A DNA stretch of 64,000 bases from Calliphora vicina (Eukaryota; Arthropoda; Insecta; Diptera; Calliphoridae): assembly GCF_958450345.1 (NCBI RefSeq), contig NC_088780.1, positions 115,332,226 through 115,396,225 on the forward strand. Reading direction: 5' to 3'. Positions 44,241 through 55,691 of this stretch are shown piece by piece (position 1 is the first letter of the stretch; each line of letters opens with the position of its first letter). The translations under genes and the position numbers were made by a program. Under the pieces are notes generated by a model that was given only the letters and a program-made list of their open reading frames with translations, ran no database searches and was not told the DNA's origin.

Positions 44241-44834
44241 TTATTGACTATGTTGTAGTCGGCGTTGAGCTTATCAACTTTACTGAACATAACTTTGCGG
44301 TATTCGGACATTTAGTCAAAATACATGAAAAATGCAAAAAAAAAAAAAATGTTCCTATACGATACATACTAATTTCAAATCGATATATCTCGATTCGTAG
44401 ACCTGACCCAACGAAACGCCGGGACACGTATAACTTTTTGTTACCGATCTAATATTTCCCGGTGGACAGAACCCCCGCCAATCACTGACCCTACTATTTG
44501 TCGCATAGTGTTATTAAATTTAATATACGTATATTTTTTATAAAAAAAACATCTAATTTAGTTTTTTTTGTTTAGAATTTTTTCATGTAGTAAATGCAAA
44601 TTTTTGAAAATAATCTAAAATAATCAAAAGTAATCTTTGAAAATAGTCGGATTATTTTTTGATTACTTTTGATTATTTTCTAGTAATCGCAAGTAATCTT
44701 GATTATTTGTAATCATAATCAATTAGTAATCAGAAATTGTTCTGAAGAGAATTATATAATCAATTAAATTATTTTTAAAAAATAATCTAATTGATTACTA
44801 ATCGTAATCCAAAATTAACAGCTATGGTTACTGT

Positions 44835-46143
44835 TACCTTTTAACCATTTTGAATCGGTAGCCAACTATGTTATACACATATTAATACAAATATACTCCT
44901 CTAAACCCATATACATTCGCATCTGATAACTCTGGGCGAATGAAAATACTTTCCTATTAAAGTATTGCTATCAAGAAAATTATATCGTACAAATGTTTAT
45001 TGTATCTACGTGTACGTGTTTCTATATTTGTTCCTCTGTCTATGCTATCTATGTCCCTCTACTCGTATCTCATACTGCGTTTATCACTTTATCTGTTCGA
45101 ATATGTTTATGTTTTATAACAACTACTTGGGCCAAATTATATGCTCAAAAAGTATTTACTTATGTCTATATACATATAACAAAAAATATAAAATAATACG
45201 AAAAATGGCAATCAATTTGATTTGGTTGTCGATGTCATTTTTGTTTGTTTGTTTCTATCTTGGTTGGATGGTTTGCTTGTCGTCTTCGTCTCATTGCCAT
45301 CAATGACAATATAAAATTATTTTACCGGCGCCATTGTCCTTGTACAAAATACACTTTAATATGTCTCTATTAAAATATATATACAGACACCATTGGCTGT
45401 GAGAGAAGTAAGTAGAGAAATGGAAAAATGGTTGTAGTATTATAAAATACAATCTAAACTACATATTTTATTTCTATCGTCATTGAAACTTATAAACCTT
45501 TATAAATTGTTGCTCCTTTATTGGTTGTTGTCAACATTTCTTTTAGTTTTTTGTTCCTTCGATTTCCCATTTTTTTAGAAATATTTATCATGATTGTATA
45601 GAGTATCCAACACTTTTCATTGAAAAAAAAACATACAATTTTCTTTTGCTGGTTGCTTGGTGGAGGTTAATTTTTCTTCTTTTCTTTACATATTTTACAG
45701 AAATTTTAAACTTGTAGTTTTATGTTTAGTTTGTTGACTCTTTACAAACAATTTAAGCTTGTCTTTTAAGTTGTTTTTTTTTGTTTAGTTTTGTCCAACT
45801 CTTTGGTAGTGCACCTTGGGTCGAATATTTTTTAACATGTTTTAATTTTAATACGAAACCCCATTTGTAGTTGCATTCGTTGGTATTAAAATAATTTAAA
45901 ATAATATTTTTCTCAATGCAGGCAAAAGTAGTATACGTAGTAAGTTTTTTATATTTTTTACTTATTCAGTAATATATGTATAGCATTATTTTGTGTTTAT
46001 TTTATTATTGGTAAAAATAAATAAATTATAATTCAAAACATACATTTTTTAAACTCTAATTTGATTTACGTAGTTTTCGAGAATTCCCTAAAGATATAGT
46101 GAAAATTCGGATGATTTTAATTTATTATTTAATTTATACTAAT
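44835..46143. other. Non-coding DNA, nothing recognised
   Basis: Two overlapping frames (113 codons at 44965 and 67 at 44993) are Y/C/F/L-rich products of T-rich sequence with no recognisable domain. Otherwise T-rich DNA. Confidence 0.5.
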
Positions 46144-46577
46144 TATACCCTATACCACCATAGGGGGTCCATTATTTCACCTAGCCCCCATACAAATGTC
46201 TTCCCGAAATTGGACTTCATCGGTCATAAATGTTTAATTTATATAGGTATCTACACAAACTTTGCTCCAAATAAGTTTTATATATACGGAATTCATGTCA
46301 CCAAATTTTATTATGATCGGTCCATAATTAGTCATAGCTCCCATATAAGATCCGCTTCCGAAAATCACTTCAACGTTGGTATACCCATAAAATTCAAAAT
46401 AAATAACTCTCACATAGACATACATATGTATATCACATGACCTAATTTCATGGTGATCGGTCCATTATTGGTCATAGCTCCCGTATAAGGCGCACTTTCG
46501 AAAATTACTCACGAAATTATTGAAATTTTATAAGAAAAATGTTTTTACTCAATTACTTAGTGTAGGGTAATATATGG
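46144..46577 (+). mobile_element. HINE-B, internally deleted, hairpin end lost
   Basis: The 5' end is TATACCCTATACCACCATAG, the expected subterminal repeat. Then CATTATTTCACCTAGCCCCC, CGGTCATAAATGTTTAAT, TATGATCGGTCCATAATTAG and the second unit GGTGATCGGTCCATTATTGG. The 3' part reads TTAGTGTAGGGTAATATATGG and stops where the hairpin should be. The GACGG-rich segment is deleted. The open frames at 46099 and 46234 are the repeat. Confidence 0.75.
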
Positions 46578-47297
46578 TAAGGTAATATATGGTTAATTAA
46601 AGAAAATGTTGTTAATTTAGGATTTGTTAGAATCAAAAAAAAAATCAAGTTGATCAATTGCTTTTTTTTTGCCTTCGTAGAGAACATTATTAAGATTCTG
46701 TAATAAAAGAATGGTGCATTTTAGATAATTTTTTTACATTCCATCAATATTTTATAATTGTTGAACTTTAATTGAAAAAAATTATTTTCAAAAGCAATAT
46801 AAAATAAATATACACAAATAAAACATTTGCCCAAACAAATTTTTATCATTTTATTTAAAATATTTTGAGGTAAACAAAAATAAAATTTGTTACATCTATT
46901 TTCCTGCATCACTTACCCTCTTTAACCCCCGGATCCCGTATTGTTAAGGGGGGTAACTGTATTAACTACTAGTTATACTATCGGTTAAAATTTATTTTGT
47001 ATGAAAACTGCCAGTATAACTATTAGTTAACACACGTATTTCTTGCTTTATATATTTTCTTTAAATATCTTGAGTTCAGAGCCACCTCGAGTTGACAAGG
47101 AAAAGTAAATAAAACAAATTCATTTGACATTATAGTATAGGGATTGATATCATTCAAAATATATGCGTTTCATAACAATTTGTGATGACGGACATTCTGA
47201 TTGTTGCATATGATTGTTTAATTTGCATAACACGATATAATTTTTCGCCAAAAAGTATTATTTATATGCTATACAAATGTCCAAAATCTAGTGACTC
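46578..47297. other. Non-coding DNA with a small hairpin
   Basis: At 46969-47032 GTATTAACTACTAGTTATACT and AGTATAACTATTAGTTAACAC are inverted copies with a loop of about 33 bases. It is preceded by a C/G patch, TTAACCCCCGGATCCC (46922), followed by TTAAGGGGGGTAAC. It may be a small MITE remnant. Confidence 0.4.
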
Positions 47298-47855
47298 TAA
47301 TTATTAGTGTAACACCCATCTTAAAGTATACAGATCACTTTCTTAGGAGATTTAACATTTTCCTTATGCGAAGTGGGGCAGAATCAAAATTGTTTGGAAA
47401 TAAATCTAACATTTCTAAACGGGATAAAATTTGACGTGGGCGTAGACAAGGGTCAAAGTAGGATACCTCTAATTTTAAAGCACGTGTCATGCTTGGCACA
47501 TGTATTATTTTCCGCCCAGGGACGAACCCTATTAAAACTGACAATCGGGGTTAGTATTTAAAAAAAAATCAACACAAATACATTTAATATAGGCACAAAT
47601 CACGCGACCAAATTTAATAGCGATAAGTCCATAATTGGCCATAGCTCGCATACAAGGCCCACTTACGACAATCACTTTAACCAGCAACAACCTTCATAAT
47701 TTCGTGGCTATCGGTACGTAATTGGTCATAGCTCCCATAGAAGACCCACTTCCGAAAATCACTCAAAAAATAAATTATTGAAATTTTAAGAGAAATAGGT
47801 TTTTGCTCATTTACTCATATGGTCGGCTTGACCATATGCTACACATTCTTACTTG
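47298..47855 (+). mobile_element. HINE-B, diverged copy
   Basis: TAACACCCATCTTAAAGTATA near the left corresponds to the 5' part of the family (inverted relative to the copy at 23648). Then CCGCCCAGGGACGAACCCTAT, CATAATTGGCCATAGCTC, CCACTTCCGAAAATCACTCA, and the 3' end CATATGGTCGGCTTGACCATATG followed by ATTCTTACTTG. The outermost 5' repeat is missing and the middle is strongly diverged. The overlapping frames at 47335 and 47373 are repeat-derived. Confidence 0.7.
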
Positions 47856-48449
47856 TCTTAAATTTTTCATTTTGAAACACAAATTCATCTAAATGCAATT
47901 TCAACGCTTCTCCCAAACATTTCATAAAAATTCAAGAGTGTAAGTGAATGACATAATTTTCATAAAATCTATATTCGACACTCTCTGTGCAAGCAGTGAG
48001 ATCTTCGCGTCTTTTATGGTGAAGAAAATTTTATAATTTCTATCACATTTCTAAAATATCATAATTTCTCATAGTTATGCTTAATTTGCCCATAGTGCAT
48101 TGTTTTATATTAAGAACACTATCATTTGTTTCCTCTTATTTTATATTCAAGCCAATAGTCCTACTCTTCAGCTTGGTAGTTTATTCAGTAGCCTGTTTAT
48201 GTTCAAAATATATATATTTGCCGTATTTTTTCATATATTATTATTTAGTTTTTGTTGTGTTGTGCTAAAAGAAAAAGGAAGATTTTGTAAACCTCGTTCG
48301 TCTAACTTGAAAATATAATTTATGCATTACTTTAGTTAGTACTTGTACTAGTAAAATTCTGTAAAAGAGTGTTGTATGTTAAAATTTCTGCTACTGAAGT
48401 CTTCAGCATTCAACACATATAGAGTAAAATGTTTGTGTAATATGTGTTG
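47856..48449. other. AT-rich non-coding DNA, nothing recognised
   Basis: Two overlapping short frames (48077-48318) are hydrophobic by virtue of T-rich sequence. No other features. Confidence 0.5.
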
Positions 48450-48656
48450 TATCGTCACCATAAATGCAAACGGACGTAACTGCACAAAAATTCAAAATAG
48501 AGATTATGGTTATTTATAGCAAACTATATGGTCACCCAAAAATTACAACTTTATTAAAGAAATTCAAACAGACGTTCGACTTTATTCTTATTTATTGATC
48601 TCCTGTAAAAAAAAATTAAACTGTAGTTACGTCCGTTTGCATTTAAGGTGACGATA
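48450..48656. mobile_element. 207-bp MITE with TA target and ~30-bp TIRs
   Basis: TA then TCGTCACCATAAATGCAAAC, GGACGTAACT at the left; the inverted right end is TCGTCACCTTAAATGCAAAC, GGACGTAACT then TA. One mismatch in the first 30 bases. There is no coding frame. TA ends and the short length fit a Tc1/mariner-type MITE, probably recent given TIR identity. Confidence 0.85.
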
Positions 48657-49604
48657 TGTATGTATGTAAGTTTGTATTTATACAATGTATACAATTTCCA
48701 AGCTCTGCTACTATCATCGCTTTTAAAGCCAATCTATGTTAACGTTGTTATTTGATTTTCATTTTTTCTTTGCTTTTTTTTGTGCAAAATATTATTTTTT
48801 TTTCTACTTGATGTAACGTTTAAATAAAATTTCAAATTGTGTTTACTTACAAGGTACACGTAAGTAAGTAAATTGATTTTGTTGTCAATGTCGTTGATTT
48901 TTATATGTATTTCAATGGATTTTGGATGATTTTTTTTCAAATCGGTTTTATGTTATTTTGTTTGTGGTACGAGAGATAGATAGATGAAAGTTGAAATGAA
49001 AATTGTGAAAAAAACAAAATATTTGAAGCTTATTTGTAGTGTGGTTGTTGAAAGAAAAGAATCGATATTTTACTTTACCTTCACTGATACTTATCAATAT
49101 GTATGTGTGTGTTTATTGGTGTTAATATAATGATAAACTCAAATTCTATTTGAAATTGAGATTGAATTTAAACCAGTAAACTTTTTAACGTGGATAGGAA
49201 ACAGATTTTTTTGGATAATATTAAAATTTTGATAAATATGTTTATCACGCTATACAAATTCTTCTTTGTTCATCCATATTTAATCTATAGATATTATATT
49301 ATAAAATATAATATATAGATATATAACCGCAATATGTTTTTACACCTGTTGGTACATTTTTACATGGAAAGAAACTATAGTGTATTTTCCACATAATCAC
49401 AGAAATGTCAAATAAAAGTTAGGTACTTTTTATTGGGTAACAATTTTATGTTTTAATTTCTTCTATAATTTCGTTTGTAATGCATGGGGCATAGACCCTC
49501 AAAATTTTTCAGAAACGAAGTTTTGCAGTTTTGTGTGAGGCTAGGATAAAAAAAATTGAGCTCGATCGATTTAAAACTGGAGTGCCGTACGAGAGTTAAA
49601 GTAA
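48657..49604. other. AT-rich non-coding DNA, nothing recognised
   Basis: Contains ATATTATATTATAAAATATAATATAT (about 49292-49317), a simple AT palindrome. A 68-codon minus frame at 48734 is low-complexity (K/N-rich). Confidence 0.5.
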
Positions 49605-50020
49605 AAATCGTCCCATTAAATAATCACTTTTGCAATTTAATATAAAAAAATCGAAATGTGTACGTAATTGTCATTCTAATGAGATATAAAAGACACAAAT
49701 TAGTTAAAAAATGTTAATGTTATTAAAAATTATTCAGGCCATTAACGTGTTGCAGGCCACTAGAACAAAAAATGTAGAAACAAAATTAACATATTTTGAG
49801 AAATATTTAAATAAAAGCCAATTTTTACTTAACATATATCCATATGATACTGTTAACCTATTCGCAGGTATGACCAATAAAATTTAACTGCAAGTTAACT
49901 GCAGTTCTAAACTCCATTTTCAAATTTTTAAACATTTTTTTAAACTAATTTCAGAATTTTTTGATCATCACATTGGGTTTATTCCCTGCTACAGTTTTTC
50001 CGTAGTTGCGATTTTCGCAT
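49605..50020 (+). repeat. Single arm of the FB-D palindrome family
   Basis: CCCATTAAATAATCACTTTTG, TTCTAATGAGATATAAAAGA, AGGCCATTAACGTGTTGCAGG, CACTAGAACAAAAAATGTAG and CTGTTAACCTATTCGCAGGT follow the order of the left palindrome arm, with small deletions. Right part decayed; no partner arm. Confidence 0.75.
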
Positions 50021-50514
50021 ATTTTGGCGAATGATACCAATATACTTACGGAGCCAAAATATAGTTATATTTATACTTAGTATACATATATATTCCGGCT
50101 CCTTATATAATTCTCGATATGTCCGTCAACTTGTCTGCCTATTAAAGGAACAATTATTCTAGAGAGTAGGATCTAGGGGGACGAAGTTTACCCAAATATT
50201 CACTTATGAACAAAAATGCTTCGCATTGAAAACCGAATGTCCGTCCGACGTTTAAAAGCTATTAAAACACTATAGGGCCTAAACGAAGAGACCTGTACTT
50301 AAACTTATACTGTGAGTGATAATACACTGGAAACTTTTTTTGCCAACTATTTGCCATTTTCAAAAACGTGTCCTTTTACCAAAGATACTTTCAAATTTGC
50401 TACTATAGTATAGTAAGTTTCGTGAGATGTAAAAACTTGTAAAACTTCTTCAAGGCAAGATTATTTAATAGTAAGCGTGTTTAACAAACGGATTTAAAAC
50501 TAAGCTTTTTCAGA
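50021..50514. other. Possible HINE-C-like remnant
   Basis: TATATATTCCGGCTCCTTATA and GATATGTCCGTCAACTTGTCTG (50092-50140) recall the conserved ATATTCTGGATCGTC and TGTCCGTCTG words of HINE-C. A HINE-C-like 3' end lies at 51125, so both may belong to one element interrupted by the Tc1 fragment at 50515. The evidence is weak. Confidence 0.3.
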
Positions 50515-50755
50515 TGCGTTTAAAAGGGAATGACAAGATATTTCAAAGGAGACGATTGCTCATTTCATTTGTTCGATGCATAGTCGCATTGAAGCATTAA
50601 TAGAAATCAAGGGATAACCAAGAAAATACTGAGTCACTATAAGGTCCGACAATTTTTTTATGAGTGAAACCAGTTTAGTTAGTTTCCCTTGTTTTGTCAA
50701 TACTAAAATAATAAATACTTTTTAGATTTTTTCTATTTTCAGAATTTTTTTTGTT
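50515..50755 (+). mobile_element. Tc1-like transposon 3' fragment
   Basis: AAAAGGGAATGACAAGATATTTC, AAAGGAGACGATTGCTCATTTC, TTCGATGCATAGTCGCATTG and ATCAAGGGATAACCAAGAAA match the C-terminal coding part of the Tc1 element at 20798 (GGAATGGCAAAATATTTC and so on). The following AGATTTTTTCTATTTTCAGAA is shared with 39605-39760. CCCTTGTTTTGTCAATACTAA near 50688 may be what remains of the right terminal repeat. Confidence 0.6.
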
Positions 50756-51124
50756 AATATATGTAAGTAAATAAAATATATATATTAAAGAAATAATAAA
50801 ACACACAACTTTCTTAGGAACTTTTTGGGATTTTAACCTCTTAGTTGAATATTTGAAATAGTTTTCGTTGTATAGTCAACTTCTTTCCGTAAGTCCAAAA
50901 ATTAAGATAATACATTAAAACCGACAAAAAGTGCTGGATCAAAATATAAGAAAAAAATTGTTCGACTCTATAAATATTTTATTGCCGAGAACATTTCAAT
51001 GCATGAATTAATATAATATGGTGAATTTTTTAGGTGGCTCAAATTTTTTGTAACAAATGCATGGCGATTCTTGTTCTATGGGTCATTCCATGAAACTTTG
51101 AGGAAGAAACTATAGCTCAAAAAT

Positions 51125-51173
51125 TAATTTCGGGCTATGAACTCCGCACAGCCGAATATAACATTCTTACTTG
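51125..51173 (+). mobile_element. HINE-C-like 3' terminus
   Basis: CTCCGCACAGCCGAATATAA then CATTCTTACTTG before TTA is a decayed version of the HINE-C hairpin and terminus (ATTCGGCACAGCCGAATATAG, CTCTCTTACTTG). The subterminal GGTGAAGGGTATA is replaced by TTCGGGCTATGA. Confidence 0.55.
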
Positions 51174-51266
51174 TTAATACTAAAATGTTCAAAGGTATAT
51201 CTGATATATTGATATTTGGGATATCTGGGATATTCAAAAAATTGATTTCAATCTATATACGAACAT

Positions 51267-52292
51267 TAGGTTGGGTTAATTTAGCAATCTATATTGTGCC
51301 ATCGCTTTTTCGATAGCTTTTGGCATGAGGAAAAAAAGTTCCACTGCGACATATCAAAAAAATTATTTTCGAGCCGTCCATCGCCATCGTTTTTAGTGTA
51401 CAATTTAACCTTGGATAGGATATATTTAAAAAATTTGAAATCGGCGAATTTTTTTTTAACATACTACTAAAAAACATTTAAAATTAACACGTAAAAAATA
51501 TCGATTTTCGACTAAAACTCGTCCAAAACCTCAAAAGGTAATATTTAAAAAAAAAATCCGATTTTTTTATTATCTACTAAAAAAACCTTAAAAATAAAAG
51601 TTGAGAAAAATACAAAAATTTTTATTTGGGCGCCTCCAAAATGATTTTTTGATATGTCGCGACAGTGGTTCAGAATTTTTTTTTTTTTTGAAAATAATTC
51701 GATATCTCTGGAACTATTAGATATATTATTATTAATTTCACATGGTTGGAGCTGAGGTGTTTTTGAGTTGATTTACAGTTGTTCAGTTTACTACGGGTAA
51801 TGGGGCCAGTACGTGGCTCCTCAAATTTGGTCACCTCGGGTCTCAAATTTTTAAAAAAATCGCCAAAAACCCATTTATGATCCGAATACGCTGAAATTTA
51901 AAATTATAGTCCTTGAGAAGATCTACTAGTTATGTCGTCCCTACAAAAAATTTATAACATCAAATTGTATAAAAAAATCATTGTAGTGTCATTACAAGAG
52001 TATTTTAAAATCATGAAGCGATAAAAAGTAGCATATATAATACGGTAATTTCAAACGTATTCACTCAGGTGAACTTTGAATGTCTCTGGAGAAAAAAGTA
52101 ATAAAGGTATAAGTCTAATATTTGTGGTACATAAAAATTAGATTGTTGAAAAAACTGTGAAAAAAATTTATTAATGCCGCCCTTGAACCTCTGTGTCGTA
52201 GTGGATCTTTATTTTCCTCATCCAAAAAGCTATCGAAAAATCAATGGCACAATATCGACAAATTTTTTGTCCTTACAAATCAGCCCAACCTA
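51267..52292. mobile_element. 1026-bp TIR element with near-perfect 8-bp duplication (hAT-like)
   Basis: The left end is TAGGTTGGGTTAATTT and the inverted right end is TAGGTTGGGCTGATTT. After a 16-base gap in one arm, the arms continue in step for about 70 more bases: ATATTGTGCCATxGxTTTTTC, GATAGCTTTTxGGxATGAGG, CCACTxCGACA. Flanks are ACGAACAT (51259-51266) and ACGGACAT (52293-52300), 7 of 8 identical, as expected for a hAT target duplication. No transposase frame. Pieces of the interior recur at 60361-60755. Confidence 0.75.
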
Positions 52293-52300
52293 ACGGACAT

Positions 52301-54106
52301 ACAGTCATCGTTGTTCCATTTCCCAAATGAACTAAAACATAAACATTATATGGTCACAAATGAATACTGTAAACAATACAAATACCTTAAATTTATGTTC
52401 GCTGGGTTCATGTACAAAAAAAATACTCACTAAAAAATACTTGAGTGGAATATAAGAAACATACCTTTTAATAAAATAAATCCATGCATATTTTCTGCTG
52501 TATACACGTTTTCATTTAAAGGTCATATTAAATTTCGAGATTTTTTAAGTTGTAACTGATAGATTTTGACCTTCCTATTAGCAGGGGGAGACGTTTTATT
52601 TTCAGATTTGATGTAAAGTATTTCATTACGAATATTGAATTTCTTTAAATTAATTGGGTAACATTTAAATTTTAAAATACTATATACATAAATTTAACGA
52701 AAATTCTGTAAACTAAATTAGAATTATTTGTAAATTAAAGGAAATGAAAATAAGTGTGCATATTAGATTTGATAAGAATATACTATGTAAAATAAATGAT
52801 GTTACTATGAACATTAGATAAGGAATGTCATAACACGTATGAATATATCTCATAATATAGAGTTTTAAAATAAAAATTTCTATGAAAAATAGCGGCAGGT
52901 TATTATTAAGATTTTACATTTACTGGAAACAACTGAAACTTGCTAAAGCAGAATAAGTATACAAATGAAATTAACATGTTTATAAGACTACCATTAGTAG
53001 AGACTAAGGGCCACAGCATTTATTTCGAATGGCAGGTTTTAAAATTCTAACCTTCCCCAAAAATAAAACAACATTCTAAAGGAATTCTAAATTATAATGA
53101 AATTTAAACAAATATTTTAATATATTTTAATTTTATATAAACAATTTTCTTGTTCTTGCACATTTTAGATTATAATCCTTTATAACAACCCATCAAACTG
53201 TATATCGCGTCAAAGACGTTTTAACCTTCTCCCTTTTGTATATATGAAATGTTTCATCACATTTAAGTATCCAAATACAAGCCAACTGATTATAAAAACA
53301 TAAAAAATAAAGTAAAGTATACTAAAATATTAATATTTAGTTCAAGTCTTTAAAAAAAATAAGAAAAAAAATACTTATATATATATGTATGTATGAAATA
53401 AAAATTTAGCACAAAGTAGTACGAAGAGCTGATTAAAGTGAAAGTACAACGACAAAGAGAACAAACACACACTAATTTAAGCCTTGTTGTAGCTGTAACT
53501 ACCGCAACAGCTGTTCCTGCCATATGTTATAGCTGCAATTTTGAGTTGCATGTATGAGAGAGTATGTGTGTGTTAACATAAATAGTTAAGCTGAAATTGT
53601 AAATTTTGCCCTTGGCTCTGTATGGTTGGTTTGAAATAAAAAAAATCCGCTTTTTATAAAAATAAAATCTTATATACATATACGACTATATGATTTTTTT
53701 ATATTATTTTTTCATCTTTGCTTTAGGATGCTTTTAAATAAGCTTTTTACAATTCTATACTCTAGCAATTTCTACATTTATTTTTTTTTTTTCTGTTTCT
53801 GTTATGTTTCTTGTTGTTATTTTTATTATAATAAATTTGCTGTGTGTTTTACAACATGATGAATTCACGCCGCTCTGATAAATTATATAAATTTATAACA
53901 ACGACTGCCAATGCAAAAAAAAAGAAGGAAAATTTAAAAAAAGGCTGTAAGTGAAATAAAACGCCTGATCATAAACATCAACCGAAAGATGGTGGTGAAA
54001 AATGTTGGAACGATTGTGGCTCGAAATCAAATATGGTTTTTGTAATAAAAACTCAAATTTCGATCATATCACAGTGATTTATTGTGAGATTTCAATGATA
54101 AAGAGT
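52301..54106. other. AT-rich non-coding DNA, nothing recognised
   Basis: No open frame, repeat partner or paired ends. A slightly GC-richer patch with CAGCTG E-box words (53500-53535) is unexplained. Confidence 0.5.
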
Positions 54107-54330
54107 TTCTCCCCTAAAGAGTTCGAATTTCAAAAAACACCAGTTAGCTTATTTTTTAAGTTGATAAGGCTGGATTTTTAATATTTTTCGTATCCATATT
54201 AGTTTAGAAGATATAAGGTTATCGTATTTACCCTATTTTGACCCCTACACTTTCGTATTTCCAAAAATAATTTCTTAGTGGATCTGCACAGGAAGAGGGG
54301 AACGTATATTCCAAACTTCAAGACTCTACC
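54107..54330 (-). repeat. Dispersed repeat, inverted partner of 55692-55917
   Basis: Read on the complementary strand it gives AGTTTGGAATATACGTTCCC, CTCTTCCTGTGCAGAT, TATTTTTGGAAATACGAA, GGTAAATACGATAACCTTATA, AACTGGTGTTTTTTGAAATTC and AACTCTTTAGGGGAGAAA, all present in order in the partner. No terminus is recognised. Confidence 0.7.
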
Positions 54331-54400
54331 TATTGAAGTTTGAGCTGGGAGACGTTGAAGCAGTCAGTCACACAGTAACGTTACTCTTATATATATATAC

Positions 54401-54862
54401 ATATATGGGGGATTTCATGTCAAGTGAATCAGCTTTTGAAATAGATGTCTTCTGATCGAAATTCGCACCAAGTTTAGTCCTATTGGATAGTAATTCAGGC
54501 ACAATTTTTCAACAAAATCGGTGAAGAACTCTCTTAGTTAGAGGTTCAAGACTTACTAATAAGCTCTTAAAAGCATAGACCTCAGCTTTCTTTTGAGCAA
54601 AAAATAATATCAAAATGGGCCCTTTCATTTTTTTGCAAAAAAAAAGTCTAAAAATCGATGTCTTGAGTTACAAAACATGCCAAGAAGGTCTTCAAGGAAA
54701 AGATCTAAGCTTTCTGTTGAGAAAAAAGTGCCCATTTAAAAAAAGTCTGCCAAAAAAATTTAAGAATAACTATCTGAGCTATTTGAGACACATTTTGTTA
54801 AGAACAATAGTGGATGAGAAAAAACATATCCTCTAACTCAAGTAGTTCTCGACCGATTTTTG
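54401..54862. mobile_element. Foldback element FB-G, third locus, two diverged arms
   Basis: The outer left end is ATATATGGGGGATTTCATGT, CAAGTGAAT; then GATGTCTTCTGATCG, CAACAAAATCGGTGAAGAAC and TCTTAGTTAGAGG. On the right, AACTATCTGAGCTATTTGAG, ACACATTTTG, GGATGAGAAAAAACATATCC and TCTAACTCAAGTAGTTCTCG, ACCGAT form the opposite arm; AGAACTCTCTTAGTTAGAGG pairs with CCTCTAACTCAAGTAGTTCT. The outer right end is lost. The 73-codon frame at 54615 lies in the spacer and is not convincing. Confidence 0.6.
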
Positions 54863-55690
54863 ATTTGTAATAAATAAACGGACGAGCATCGTCCAATCGC
54901 TTCTTTAAATATATAGAATCCTGTTTAGAATATTAATAAATCGACCGCTAATGAATTGAAAAGTGAATGCATGAACCATTTTGAAATCCAGAGATGAAGA
55001 TGATTATTTTTAAGATAATAATGGGAGATAAGATGGTCTTTTTTGAAATTGGTTGTTATTACAAAAGATGCAACATTGCCGAAAATTTTTTACAAAATGT
55101 AAGATTTTTTAAGAAGCCATGACATGTTTTTAAGATTACTTTTGCAGTAAATCTGACAAAGTTATAAAGTGTCTGGAATGCAGGTAACTACTACGCCCTT
55201 CTTATATTATTTGTACATAATTTTCTCTTAATCTTGCAAAATATTTTTAATAATTTCGAAAATAATAATAAAAAACTTTTTCCTGAACAGTCTTTTCTTG
55301 ACAACATGATAAAGTAGTCAGTATCATGTTAAAAATTTGCTGTATTAAGAATAAAAAAGATAAAAAAACTACAATAAGAGATCTCAAAAAAAGCAAAACG
55401 AATATAAAAAATTGGATTTGGACAAAGAATCACTTTATAAATAATAGTCAAAAGAAAAAACGCGCCACTAAGCAGACAATTACATGACATTGAAAGTGCT
55501 AAATATCATACAGAAAATTCAGCTAAATGAAACTAATATAAAGTAGAACAAATATACATACGTACATGTAATAGTATTTAAAATACAGGTAAAAGTCATA
55601 TTTAATACAAAATGTGGGAAAAACTAAAAATTTTTTGCAAAACGTTAAATAACATTTTGTATGTCAATTATAAGTTTCTCAATCTATGTA
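54863..55690. other. AT-rich non-coding DNA, nothing recognised
   Basis: AATAAACGGACGAGCATCGTCCAATCG near 54885 resembles the GACGGACATCGTTTAATCG word of HINE-B and may be a tiny fragment of it. The rest is featureless. Confidence 0.45.
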
Positions 55691-55691
55691 T

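Larger units (their letters stand above)
41913..44826. mobile_element. 2.9-kb DNA transposon with perfect 8-bp target duplication and long TAATC-rich inverted repeats
   Basis: The termini are CATAGCTGTTAA on both ends (inverted), flanked by an exact direct repeat GTTACTGT (41905-41912 and 44827-44834). Subterminal inverted repeats of roughly 220 bases follow, rich in GATTACTAATC, TAATCAAAAGTAATC and GTCGGATTATTTTTTGATTA words. The interior carries a minus-strand open frame (42297-42911) and an insertion related to HINE-B (about 43880-44240). An 8-bp duplication points to hAT or P rather than Tc1/mariner. The CATAG terminus is shared with the small element at 11302. It is the only element here with a sizeable, uninterrupted frame. 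Confidence 0.8.

Noticed and set aside
44399..44515. GC-richer segment read on the minus strand (WRGFCPPGNIRSVTKSYTCP) as an upstream exon of the 42297 protein
   Set aside because: It is open for only about 50 codons and lies 1.5 kb away beyond a HINE-like insertion. It is possible, but I recognise no family motif in it.
44965..45306. 113-codon hydrophobic frame as a membrane protein
   Set aside because: Composition (Y, F, L, C) follows from T-rich DNA, a second frame overlaps it in another phase, and no family motif is visible.
46099..46440. 113-codon frame as a gene
   Set aside because: It lies almost wholly inside a HINE-B repeat.
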